From Maricaulis sp039978735 (lineage in GTDB: Bacteria; Pseudomonadota; Alphaproteobacteria; Caulobacterales; Maricaulaceae), in NCBI RefSeq assembly GCF_039978735.1, contig NZ_JBDWAS010000045.1, positions 1 through 64,000 on the forward strand: a DNA stretch of 64,000 nucleotides, read 5' to 3'. The notes beneath the pieces are model-generated. The model did no database searches. It worked only from the letters and a program-made list of their open reading frames with translations, and was not told where the DNA came from. Shown in pieces: positions 1-7,599 of this stretch. Both the position numbers and the translations under genes were made by a program. Each line of letters begins with the position of its first letter. Within the stretch, counting starts at the first letter, position 1.

Positions 1-743
1 GCGCATCCAGATCCTTGCTGAAGCGAGAGCGATTGCGGCGAGGAAGTTGGCGGCATGCTTGTCGAAGCGCGTTGCGATCCGCCTGAACTGCTTGAGTTTG
101 CAGAAGAAACGTTCGACTAGATTGCGCTGCCGATAGAGCTCGCGGGGCACGGTGCGCTGGAGGCGCACGCGGCTCTGGGTGGGAAAATGCGCCACACCGC
201 CGCGCGCCTGCACGCGCTGGACCAGGGCGAGGCTGTCATAGCCGCGGTCGGCGATCACGCAGCCTGGCGGCAGCGTGTCGAGCAGGAGGGGCGCGACCGT
301 CTTGTCGGCGGCCTGACCGGGCGAGATGACGAGCCGGACCGGCAGGCCGTCCTGGTCGACCACGGCGTGGATCTTGGTGCTCAGTCCGCCACGAGAACGG
401 CCGATGGCGTGATCCGGGCCCCCTTTTTTCCACCGGCGGCGTGCTGGTGGGCGCGGACGATGGAACTGTCGATCAGCTGCAGGGACTGAGGCGAGCGCCG
501 CGCCAGTTCCTCGAACACTTTCAGCCAGATGCCGCGCTTGGCCCAGCGGTTGAACCGGTTATAGACCGTCGTGTACGGACCGTAGCGACCCGGCAGGTCG
601 CGCCAGGGTGCCCCCGTCCGCAGGACATAGAAAATCCCGTTCACCACACGCCGGTCGTCCACCCGGTGCTTGCCGCGGCCCGGCCCGGGCAGGAGCGGCG
701 AAACAATCGCCCACTCCTCGTCACTCAAATCATAGCGCGCCAT
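1..743 (-). CDS. IS5-family transposase, two overlapping frames joined by -1 frameshift (partial)
   Basis: Frame A starts at 743 (MARYDLSDEEW), after the SD-like GGAGGCGAAG, and stops at 381 after 120 codons. It carries the N-terminal part typical of IS5 transposases (GAPWRDLP, the TVYNRFNRW region) and the first catalytic Asp in LIDSSIVRAHQHA. Frame B continues in the -1 frame from about 420 with DHAIGRSRGGLSTKIHA, the second Asp in IADRGYDS and the catalytic Glu in RNLVERFFCKLKQFRR, and is open to base 1. The DDE triad is therefore complete only in the fused product. Domain content and the poly-A slip site make an intact element more likely than a decayed one, but the true stop lies outside the window. 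Confidence 0.85.
423..429 (-). other. A6G slippery heptamer for programmed -1 frameshift
   Basis: On the minus strand the transposase reads GGT GGA AAA AAG GGG. The run AAAAAAG lies in frame as A-AAA-AAG-like slippery sequence, just before frame A runs out of homology. A -1 slip gives GGPDHAIGRSRGG, which is the usual IS5 protein sequence. Programmed -1 frameshifting at such runs is established for IS427-group elements. Confidence 0.75.
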
Positions 744-825
744 CTTCGCCTCCTGGCTCAAACGCCCACGCCAAGAGTGAATCATGCGTCGCTCAATCTG
801 AGAATCCCCGAATTGGGTACAGACT

Positions 826-1947
826 CTAATCGCCCGATAACCGGTCGAACCGGTTGATCACGGTATAGTTCGAGCCTTCCGAGACGGCGTAGACGATGTC
901 TGCCCAGCCATCGGCATTGAGATCGCCGACGCTGAGATTATAGCTGTCGGCCGGGTCGGCCCCGATCTCGACCGTCTCGAACCCGTCCGGCCGGTTGAGA
1001 TAGACGCGGTTGGTCACGCCCGAATTGGCAATGGCGATGTCGAGGCGTCCGTCATGGTCGAAATCGGCGGTGTCGAGGCCGAACACCACATCGCTGTCCG
1101 AGCCGAAACGCCGGATCGTGCCGAAACCGCCCGTCCCGTCATTCTCGAAGATCACGCTTTGCGCTTCCATGCCGCCGGCGAGAATGTCGGCATGCCCGTC
1201 GCCATTGATGTCCGCCACGGCGACCGCGCGGATCTCCATCTCCAGCGCCGCCCCCAGCATATCCGGCGCAGCAAAACCGCCGCCGGGCTGGCCACGATAG
1301 ACCGGCACGCCCTCGCCACCGCGGTTGGAGAAGACGAGGTCGGCATGGCCGTCGCCATCAAGATCGGCGATCGCGGCCTGGATGGTCTGGTATTCACCGG
1401 GCAGTTCGACCGGATCGGCAAAGCGGCCGGTACCGTCATTGAGGAAGTAGCGATTGGCCTCGCCGCGCTGCACCAGGACAAGATCGCTGTCGCCATCACC
1501 ATCCAGATCGGCGGCGGCGATGCTGCGCGCCTGGGCGACGGGACCGATCTCGCGCGCCTCGTCGAAATTGCCCCGGCCGTCATTGAAGAGCAGGAGGACC
1601 GGCAGGAGATCGCGCGCAATCGCCGCGTCCAGATCGCCATCGCCGTCCAGATCGGCCAGCGCCGCTTCATAGCCAGTCGCACGGTCCGGCCCGGCATCGC
1701 GGGCCGAGCGGAAGAAACCCATGCCGTTATTGAGGAAAACCTCGTCCTGCTGGATCCAGTGACGGCCATTGACGGCAAACCCGTCCAGATCGCCATCCCC
1801 GTCCAGATCCCCCAGATTGACCGAAGCCGTCAGGGCCGTTTCGTCCCCGAAATAATTATAGGGATGCAGCCAGAAGGCCTCGTCCTGGGCATGGGCCGGA
1901 AAGCCCAGCATCGCCGCCAGGCCTGCCGCCATCAGGGTTGGTTTCAT
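826..1947 (-). CDS. secreted FG-GAP/VCBS repeat protein, possibly truncated by IS
   Basis: A 373-residue exported protein. The start at 1947 is chosen because it follows GGAGGAC and opens a clean signal peptide (MKPTLMAAGLAAMLGFPAHA, cleavage near AHA-Q). The mature part is a string of FG-GAP/VCBS units, each with a calcium-loop core such as DLDGDGDLD, DINGDGHAD, DFDHDGRLD or DLNADGWAD, at least seven in all. Such repeats fold as a beta-propeller like integrin alpha heads and usually bind calcium and partners at the cell surface; no catalytic motif is visible. The TAG stop at 826-828 sits on the inferred IS border, so the native C-terminus may be missing. Function unknown beyond the fold. Confidence 0.8.
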   Translation of the reverse strand: MKPTLMAAGLAAMLGFPAHAQDEAFWLHPYNYFGDETALTASVNLGDLDGDGDLDGFAVNGRHWIQQDEVFLNNGMGFFRSARDAGPDRATGYEAALADLDGDGDLDAAIARDLLPVLLLFNDGRGNFDEAREIGPVAQARSIAAADLDGDGDSDLVLVQRGEANRYFLNDGTGRFADPVELPGEYQTIQAAIADLDGDGHADLVFSNRGGEGVPVYRGQPGGGFAAPDMLGAALEMEIRAVAVADINGDGHADILAGGMEAQSVIFENDGTGGFGTIRRFGSDSDVVFGLDTADFDHDGRLDIAIANSGVTNRVYLNRPDGFETVEIGADPADSYNLSVGDLNADGWADIVYAVSEGSNYTVINRFDRLSGD

Positions 1948-2030
1948 GAATTCAGTCCTCCCTCGTGTTCGCTGCACGCTAAAGGCAGCGCCCGGCGGCA
2001 GCCAGTTACAGTTTGGACGGGACACAAGAA

Positions 2031-2055
2031 ACCCCGCCGGCAGGACCGGCGAGGT
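2031..2055 (-). terminator. hairpin terminator after creD
   Basis: Arms ACCCCGCCGG (2031-2040) and CCGGCGAGGT (2046-2055) pair with one mismatch around a CAGGA loop; the minus strand then reads TTTCTTG. It lies 24 bases after the creD stop. Nearly the same hairpin recurs after sdhB. Confidence 0.65.
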
Positions 2056-2079
2056 CTCGTCTTTGCTGGCGGGCGGCCG

Positions 2080-3426
2080 CTAGCCCGGCCGTCCATCCTG
2101 TGTCACAGCATACCATTCGACCTGCCGCGTCAGAACCATGGCCGAAGCCAGCGCCAGGAACGCCATCACCGCCCCCACGAGCAGGGCATAGTCCTCGACC
2201 ATGAGCAGCAGGAATTGCGTGATATAGACCACGCCCATGGCAGCGCCCGTGGCAGTGCCCAACGGCCGGCTGGAGAAGGCATTCATCGCATAAAATCCGC
2301 TCAGCCCGACCGTCGCCAGGGTCGCAAGAGCGAAGGCCGGAACGACATTGACGTGCTCGGACAGCGCCAGCAGTAGCAAGTAGAAGACGACCTGGGCGAT
2401 GCCCATCAGCATGTACTGCACAGGATGGATTCGCTGGCCCGTGCGTGCCTCGATAAGGAAGACGCACAGCATCAGGAGGCCGACAAAGAACAGTCCGTAT
2501 TTCAGGGCACGGCCGACACGCTGATAGCCGCCGGCGGGCGAAACCAGCGACACTCCGAAGGCCTGTTCTTCCAACGTCGCCGCATCGCCGGACCGCGGCT
2601 GCCAGACCGCCGGAACGCCGCGCGCCAGATAGGGAACCGTCCAGCTTGCCCGGAAACCATCCGGCCCGATCTCGCTGGTATCCGGGAGGAAACCGCCCGT
2701 GAAAGCCGGATGCTGCCAGTTGGAAACCAGCGAGACCTGCGTGTCGCGGCCGATTGCCGTCACTTTCAGGCTGGAAGCGCCGGTCAGGCCGGTTTCCAGA
2801 TCGAAGGCGAGCCGTTGCCCAGGCGCGATACTGCCCAGCGGCGCACTGATACCCCGCCACCCGTCGCCATCGATCGGGGAACCGGGCTCGAAATCCAGCC
2901 GTCCGCGGCCCGGAATGGTGAGGTCGACACGGCGGCTGATGGCGCGCAGATCATTGACGATCACCACGATGCCGGCGGCAGACCAGTCCAGTTCTGCCCT
3001 GTCGGGGATCTGCGATGCGAGTTCCGGCACGACAAACGCACCGCTGGCGCGAATATCGAGCGTGTAGACCGGAATATCGTAGATACCGCGATGACGCATC
3101 TCGACGGTCTGATCCAGAGCAATCTCGATGGTGTCCGGCGAAACGAGAAGGTGACGGGTCTCCAGACCCGTGCGGCTGAGCTGCCGCCCGTCGCGGGTTT
3201 CGTGGATCGTCGTCTGGAAACTGTAGGGAATGACGAGGAATGGGCCGCGCAAGGTTTGCGGGCCACCGACCGACCGGCTCACCTCGCCGATCGCCTCCGC
3301 CTCCCGGCTCGATCGCTCCCAGGACAGAATGCCGACGAGAGATAGCGGAATACCGAGCAGGATGACGATCCCGCCCAGGAGAATGAGTTTGAGGCCGAGC
3401 GCACGGCCGCGGGTTATGCCTGTCAT
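2080..3426 (-). CDS. creD: CreD-family inner membrane protein
   Basis: 448 residues, close to E. coli CreD (about 450). The start at 3426 follows GGGAAGGGAC and gives MTGITRGRALGLKLILLGG with an N-terminal membrane anchor at residues 12-36. A large periplasmic region follows, then four or five membrane helices in the last 140 residues (from KYGLFFVGLLMLCVFLIEA on), with the conserved stretch HPVQYMLMGIAQVVFYLLLL. CreD is an inner membrane protein of the CreBC regulon in enterobacteria and affects envelope integrity and beta-lactam tolerance; its biochemical role is not known. No creBC genes are nearby, so control here is unknown. It is a single-gene unit with its own terminator. Confidence 0.9.
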   Translation of the reverse strand: MTGITRGRALGLKLILLGGIVILLGIPLSLVGILSWERSSREAEAIGEVSRSVGGPQTLRGPFLVIPYSFQTTIHETRDGRQLSRTGLETRHLLVSPDTIEIALDQTVEMRHRGIYDIPVYTLDIRASGAFVVPELASQIPDRAELDWSAAGIVVIVNDLRAISRRVDLTIPGRGRLDFEPGSPIDGDGWRGISAPLGSIAPGQRLAFDLETGLTGASSLKVTAIGRDTQVSLVSNWQHPAFTGGFLPDTSEIGPDGFRASWTVPYLARGVPAVWQPRSGDAATLEEQAFGVSLVSPAGGYQRVGRALKYGLFFVGLLMLCVFLIEARTGQRIHPVQYMLMGIAQVVFYLLLLALSEHVNVVPAFALATLATVGLSGFYAMNAFSSRPLGTATGAAMGVVYITQFLLLMVEDYALLVGAVMAFLALASAMVLTRQVEWYAVTQDGRPG

Positions 3427-3542
3427 GAAAGTCCCTTCCCTGTACCAGTCGCAACCCCCGATAGCGGCGCATTGGGTGCGCAAGAGGACAGATTCTGGGC
3501 GGGACGCCCCAATTGATGGCGCAGGGAAGGCACGGCACAAGA

Positions 3543-3569
3543 AACCCCGCCGGCAGGACCGGCGGGGTT
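3543..3569 (-). terminator. intrinsic terminator of the sdh operon
   Basis: Perfect 11-bp stem AACCCCGCCGG / CCGGCGGGGTT (3543-3553 and 3559-3569) with loop CAGGA on the plus strand; the minus strand continues TTTCTTGTG. It lies 27 bases past the sdhB stop and shares about 27 bases, including the flank ACAAGAAA, with the creD terminator. Confidence 0.8.
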
Positions 3570-3595
3570 GATTGTTCGCGGCGATACGGAGGCGG

Positions 3596-4375
3596 TCAGC
3601 CTTCGCGTTCGGCCATCATCTTCTTGATCTCGCCGATCGCCTTGGCCGGGTTGAGACCCTTCGGGCAGACCTGGGCGCAGTTCATGATGGTGTGGCAGCG
3701 ATAGAGCTTGAACGGATCGTTGAGATCGTCCAGCCGCTCGCCCTTGGCTTCGTCGCGGCTGTCGGCCAGCCAGCGATAGGCCTGCAGCAGCGCGGCCGGG
3801 CCGTAATACTTGTCGCCATTCCACCAGTAGGAGGGGCAGGCCGTGGAGCACGAGGCGCACATGATGCACTCATAAAGCCCGTCCAGCTGCTCGCGGTCTT
3901 CCGGGCTCTGCTGCCATTCCTTTTCCGGCGCCGGCGTATCGGTCTTCAGATACGGCTTGATGGCGGCGTGCTGGGCGTAGAAATCGGTGAGGTCGGGCAC
4001 CAGGTCGCGCACCACCGGCTGGTGGGGCAGCGGCGAGATGGTGATCGTGCCGTTATACTCGTCGATGCCCGAGGTGCAGGCGATGGTGTTGCGCCCGCCG
4101 ATATTCATCGAGCAGGAGCCGCAAACGCCCTCGCGGCAGGACCGGCGGAAGGCCAGCGTCGAGTCGACATTGTTCTTGATCCAGATCAGCGCGTCGAGAA
4201 CCATCGGCCCGCAATCATCCATGTCCACCTTGTAGGTGTCCCAGGTGGGATTGCCGCCCGCTTCCGGGTCATAGCGGTAGATGCGGAAGGTGCGCGTATT
4301 CCTGGCGCCATCCGGTGCCGCGTGGGTCTTGCCCTTCTTGGGCTGGGAACCGCGGGGAAGTGTCAGCTGAACCAT
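3596..4375 (-). CDS. sdhB: succinate dehydrogenase iron-sulfur subunit
   Basis: 259 residues. It carries electrons from the SdhA flavin to ubiquinone at the membrane. All three cluster sites are intact: the [2Fe-2S] cysteines C80, C85, C88 (CREGVCGSC) and C100; the first ferredoxin-like motif C170, C173, C176, C180 (CIMCASCSTAC); and the second C227, C233, C237 (CHTIMNCAQVC). These give the [4Fe-4S] and [3Fe-4S] clusters. Last gene of the operon, 12 bases after the DUF3052 gene and before a strong terminator. The N-terminal basic stretch before the ferredoxin fold is usual in alphaproteobacterial and mitochondrial SdhB. Confidence 0.97.
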   Translation of the reverse strand: MVQLTLPRGSQPKKGKTHAAPDGARNTRTFRIYRYDPEAGGNPTWDTYKVDMDDCGPMVLDALIWIKNNVDSTLAFRRSCREGVCGSCSMNIGGRNTIACTSGIDEYNGTITISPLPHQPVVRDLVPDLTDFYAQHAAIKPYLKTDTPAPEKEWQQSPEDREQLDGLYECIMCASCSTACPSYWWNGDKYYGPAALLQAYRWLADSRDEAKGERLDDLNDPFKLYRCHTIMNCAQVCPKGLNPAKAIGEIKKMMAEREG

Positions 4376-4387
4376 GAGGGTCCTCGT

Positions 4388-4813
4388 TCAGTTCACGGCG
4401 CGCTTGTCGCGCGGAATCATCAGTTTCAGGCCGGACCAGACATCGGTGACGGCACAGACTTTCACATCGACCAGATCGATCGGCAGGGCGACCTCGCGAA
4501 TGACATCCTCGGTCATGTCGGTCGCCACTTTCGACGCCTTCTTGGGCCAGGAGACCCAGATCATGCCGTCGGGCCGGATCGCTGCGCGCAGGCGCGGCAG
4601 ATCGGTTTCGAACTCGGCGCGCACCCTGGTGAAATAGTGCACGAAATCGAGTGCATCGCCGGCCTCGGCCTGATCCTGCTCGCGCGCGAACAGGGCGGCC
4701 GAACGCAGATCGTCCAGCTCCGCCGGCAGGCCGAGAAACGCCACCGCCTGCCCGTCCTTGAGACCGAGCTTTTTGGGCAGGGGCGTCCCCGAATATCCGG
4801 CGGTCGCAGCCAT
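4388..4813 (-). CDS. DUF3052 family protein inside the sdh operon
   Basis: 141 residues, soluble, no signal peptide. It matches the look of DUF3052 proteins: an N-terminal GYSGTPLPKKLGLKDG stretch, then a Rossmann-like core with a PDGMIWVSWPKK segment and a C-terminal VWSGLKLMIPRDKR. These proteins are often annotated only as hypothetical. The gene lies 3 bases after sdhA and 12 bases before sdhB, on the same strand, so it is almost surely translated from the sdh messenger. A role in succinate dehydrogenase assembly is possible from position alone; nothing in the sequence proves it. No cysteine-rich or flavin-insertion (SdhE-like) motif is present. Confidence 0.8.
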   Translation of the reverse strand: MAATAGYSGTPLPKKLGLKDGQAVAFLGLPAELDDLRSAALFAREQDQAEAGDALDFVHYFTRVRAEFETDLPRLRAAIRPDGMIWVSWPKKASKVATDMTEDVIREVALPIDLVDVKVCAVTDVWSGLKLMIPRDKRAVN

Positions 4814-4816
4814 CGA

Positions 4817-6604
4817 TCAGTACACCCGGGCCTTCGGCTCGATATAGGCGATGTCGTTGGACATCGTGTAGGTGTGCACCGGGCGGTAGTCGATCTTCAC
4901 ATTGCCCTTGTCGTCGCACCAGGCGAGCGTGTGCTTCATCCAGGTCTCGTCATTGCGGTCCGGGAAGTCCTCGCGGGCATGGGCGCCGCGGCTTTCCTCG
5001 CGATTGGCCGCCCCGTTCACCGTCACCGCGGCCTGGCTGACCAGATTGTCCAGCTCCAGGGTTTCCATCAGATCCGTATTCCAGATCATGGTGCGGTCGG
5101 TGACCGAGATGTCCGGCAGGCCGGTATAGACCTGCTTGATCGCCTCGACGCCCTCATTGAGAACCTCGCCGGTCCGGAACACCGCGCAGTTGTTCTGCAT
5201 GGCCCGCTGCATCTCGAGGCGAAGCTTGGCGGTCGGCGTGCCGCCCTTGGCATTGCGGTACTTGTCCAGCCGGTCCAGCGAGATCTGGCCGTCCGTGGCC
5301 TTCAGCTCCGGCTGGGTCGCGCCCGCCGTCACCGTCTCGCCGACGCGCAGGCCGGCAGCGCGGCCGAACACCACGAGGTCGATCAGCGAGTTCGAGCCCA
5401 GGCGGTTGGCGCCGTGCACCGACACGCAGGCCGCTTCGCCGACAGCCATCAGGCCCGGCACGACCGCATCGGGATCGTCGCCCACCTTGGTGAGGACCTC
5501 ACCGTGATAATTCGTCGGGATGCCGCCCATATTGTAGTGCACGGTCGGCAGCACCGGGATCGGCTCCTTGGTCACATCGACACCGGCGAAGATGCGCGCG
5601 CTTTCGGAAATGCCCGGCAGGCGCTCGTGCAGGATGTCCGGATCGAGGTGATCCAGGTGCAGGTGGATGTGATCCTTGCCAGCACCGACACCGCGGCCTT
5701 CGCGGATTTCCATCGTCATCGAGCGCGAGACGACATCGCGGGAGGCCAGGTCCTTGGCGGACGGCGCATAGCGCTCCATGAAGCGCTCGCCTTCCGAATT
5801 GGTCAGATAACCGCCTTCGCCGCGGGCGCCCTCGGTGATCAGGCAGCCGGCGCCATAGATGCCGGTCGGGTGGAATTGCACGAATTCCATGTCCTGCAGC
5901 GGCAGGCCGGCGCGCAGCACCATGGCATTGCCGTCGCCCGTGCAAGTGTGTGCGGACGTGGCGGAGAAATAGGCGCGGCCATAGCCGCCGGTCGCCAGGA
6001 TCACGGTCTGGGCGCGGAAACGGTGCAGCGTGCCATCGTCCAGCTTCCAGGCGGTGATGCCGCGGCAGGCGCCCTCATCGTCCATGATCAGGTCGAGGGC
6101 GAAATACTCGATGAAGAACTCGGTCTCGTTGCGCACGGACTGGCCGTACAGCGTGTGCAGGATGGCGTGGCCGGTCCTGTCGGCGGCGGCGCAGGTGCGC
6201 TGCACCGGGCCTTCGCCGTAATTGCGCGTCATGCCGCCGAAGGCACGCTGATAGATCTTGCCGTCCTCGGTGCGCGAGAAGGGCACGCCCCAGTGTTCCA
6301 GCTCGTACACGGCTTCCGGTGCGTTGCGGCACAGATATTCGATCGAGTCCTGGTCGCCCAGCCAGTCCGACCCTTTCACGGTGTCGTACATGTGCCAGCG
6401 CCAGTCGTCCTCGCCCATATTGCCCAGCGAGGCGGAGATGCCGCCCTGCGCCGCGACGGTGTGCGAGCGGGTCGGGAAGACCTTGGTGATGCAGGCAGTC
6501 TTCAGACCGGCCTGCGAGGCGCCCAGGGCAGCGCGGAGGCCCGAGCCGCCGGCGCCGACGACCACGACGTCATAGGTGTGATCGATCCAGTTGTATTCGG
6601 CCAT
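4817..6604 (-). CDS. sdhA: succinate dehydrogenase flavoprotein subunit
   Basis: 595 residues, the normal length. It oxidises succinate to fumarate on the inner face of the membrane. The FAD dinucleotide fold is VVVVGAGGSGLRAALGA at residues 13-29. The covalent FAD ligand is expected at H48 in RSHTVAAQGG. The substrate-capping and catalytic region is present (QFHPTGIYGAGCLITEGARGE cut here to its core HPTG, TEGARGEGG, and RDVVSRSM with the catalytic Arg). HYNMGGIPTN and RLGSNSLIDLVVFGRAAG are also typical. Third gene of the operon, 15 bases after sdhD. Confidence 0.98.
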   Translation of the reverse strand: MAEYNWIDHTYDVVVVGAGGSGLRAALGASQAGLKTACITKVFPTRSHTVAAQGGISASLGNMGEDDWRWHMYDTVKGSDWLGDQDSIEYLCRNAPEAVYELEHWGVPFSRTEDGKIYQRAFGGMTRNYGEGPVQRTCAAADRTGHAILHTLYGQSVRNETEFFIEYFALDLIMDDEGACRGITAWKLDDGTLHRFRAQTVILATGGYGRAYFSATSAHTCTGDGNAMVLRAGLPLQDMEFVQFHPTGIYGAGCLITEGARGEGGYLTNSEGERFMERYAPSAKDLASRDVVSRSMTMEIREGRGVGAGKDHIHLHLDHLDPDILHERLPGISESARIFAGVDVTKEPIPVLPTVHYNMGGIPTNYHGEVLTKVGDDPDAVVPGLMAVGEAACVSVHGANRLGSNSLIDLVVFGRAAGLRVGETVTAGATQPELKATDGQISLDRLDKYRNAKGGTPTAKLRLEMQRAMQNNCAVFRTGEVLNEGVEAIKQVYTGLPDISVTDRTMIWNTDLMETLELDNLVSQAAVTVNGAANREESRGAHAREDFPDRNDETWMKHTLAWCDDKGNVKIDYRPVHTYTMSNDIAYIEPKARVY

Positions 6605-6619
6605 CGTGTTTCGTGTCCG

Positions 6620-6997
6620 TTACAGAGCGAGCTTGAGAAGGGCGAAGGCCGTGATCAGCCACAGCCCGGCCGCGATGAAAGTGTTGCCCAGCACCAGCAG
6701 CGTCTTGGTGAAGGGCTTGTGGATATAGTCCTCGATCACTTCCAGCATGCCGGTGCGCATGTGGGCGAGACCGGCGGTCAGCGTCAGCAGGGTGACAATG
6801 GCGCCGGCCGGCGAGGCCAGGAAGGCGCGCGTGGCCAGCGGGTCCGGCGCGCCGGACATGGCCAGCATCCACACGAAGACCGGCGCCAGGAAGAACAGCG
6901 CGATCGCGGTGATACGGTGGGAAATCCAGTGGCTGGCGCCGTGCCCTGATGCGCCGAGACCGCGGACCTTCGAGGCGGGCGTACGATAATCGCTCAT
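6620..6997 (-). CDS. sdhD: succinate dehydrogenase membrane anchor subunit
   Basis: 125 residues with three membrane helices (about residues 29-50, 60-82 and 95-120). The start at 6997 (MSDYRTPASKVRGLG) overlaps or abuts the sdhC stop at 7000-7002, as expected for coupled translation; longer in-frame openings upstream lie inside sdhC. GASHWISHRITAIAL holds the basic and Ser/His residues near the quinone site, and the second helix carries H in AGLAHMRTGMLEVIEDY, the usual haem b axial ligand region. With SdhC it anchors SdhAB and binds ubiquinone. Confidence 0.92.
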   Translation of the reverse strand: MSDYRTPASKVRGLGASGHGASHWISHRITAIALFFLAPVFVWMLAMSGAPDPLATRAFLASPAGAIVTLLTLTAGLAHMRTGMLEVIEDYIHKPFTKTLLVLGNTFIAAGLWLITAFALLKLAL

Positions 6998-6999
6998 GC

Positions 7000-7392
7000 T
7001 CACGCTCCCAGGTTCAGCCAGAGAAGGGCCGTCGGAATGACCGCCGCAATGATGATGAGGTAGGAGCGCAGGTTGGAACCGGCCGGATCGTAGCCCTTGC
7101 CGAAATCCCACACCAGGTGGCGCAGCCCGTTCAGCCAGTGATAGCTGATGCAATAGGTCAGGAGGATCAGGCCGAAGCGCGTCACCCAGGCCATCCAGCC
7201 CTCGAACAGGAAGCCCACCCAGCCCTCGGCCCCGAAGGCCAGCAGGATGATCCAGACGGAAATGGCGACGGCGCCGATATAATTGGCGATCCCGGTTGCG
7301 CGGTGGAGAATGGACGACGCCATCGTCGCGTGCCAGCGCCAGACCTGCAGGTGCGGCGACATGGGACGCGGATCAGACCAGTCGGAAGCCAT
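7000..7392 (-). CDS. sdhC: succinate dehydrogenase cytochrome b556 subunit
   Basis: 130 residues with three membrane helices. The family signature RPMSPHLQVWRW near residues 9-20 is followed by SILHRATG, whose Ser and Arg line the quinone pocket, and by HWLNGLRHLVWDFG, whose His is the expected haem b ligand. First gene of the five-gene sdhC-sdhD-sdhA-DUF3052-sdhB operon. A perfect palindrome lies 69-83 bases upstream of the start and may control the operon. Confidence 0.95.
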   Translation of the reverse strand: MASDWSDPRPMSPHLQVWRWHATMASSILHRATGIANYIGAVAISVWIILLAFGAEGWVGFLFEGWMAWVTRFGLILLTYCISYHWLNGLRHLVWDFGKGYDPAGSNLRSYLIIIAAVIPTALLWLNLGA

Positions 7393-7460
7393 GAGGCAGC
7401 CTTTCGATAACTATCCGGATAAGCCGCGTCCGACGCCCCCGTCGAAGCGGTATGTCAGTA

Positions 7461-7475
7461 ATTGTGCAGCACAAT
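7461..7475. promoter_or_regulatory. perfect palindrome upstream of sdhC, candidate operator
   Basis: ATTGTGC-A-GCACAAT, a perfect 7-bp inverted repeat with one central base, in the 207-base gap between sdhC and the amidohydrolase gene. Size and position suit a dimeric transcription factor controlling the sdh operon. The regulator cannot be named from the sequence. Confidence 0.5.
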
Positions 7476-7599
7476 AGGCCGCAAAGTGTCAGGGTCAACG
7501 CACACAGCGCTTACCGCTGACAACATCCAGACATTCCGGCGGGTTGTTCGGAATCGTTCTCATCGGAGCACGGTTCCGAACAACCCGTATGGTGTCCGC

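Larger units (their letters stand above)
1..826 (-). mobile_element. IS5-family insertion sequence, right-hand part (cut by window start)
   Basis: The element holds a DDE transposase read leftwards in two frames and runs off the left edge, so its far end is not visible. The right limit is inferred. Downstream of position 743 the sequence is non-coding, and around 806-826 it reads, on the minus strand, GAGTCTGTACCC followed by AATTCGGGG, which looks like a terminal inverted repeat of the IS427 group of IS5. The partner repeat lies outside the window, so the limit is not proven. The VCBS gene begins exactly at this border. Confidence 0.75.

Noticed and set aside
3572..6949. 1125-codon open frame on the plus strand over the sdh genes
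   Set aside because: It is the GC-rich complement of sdhB, DUF3052, sdhA and sdhD, which have complete motifs; the plus-strand product has no recognisable domain.
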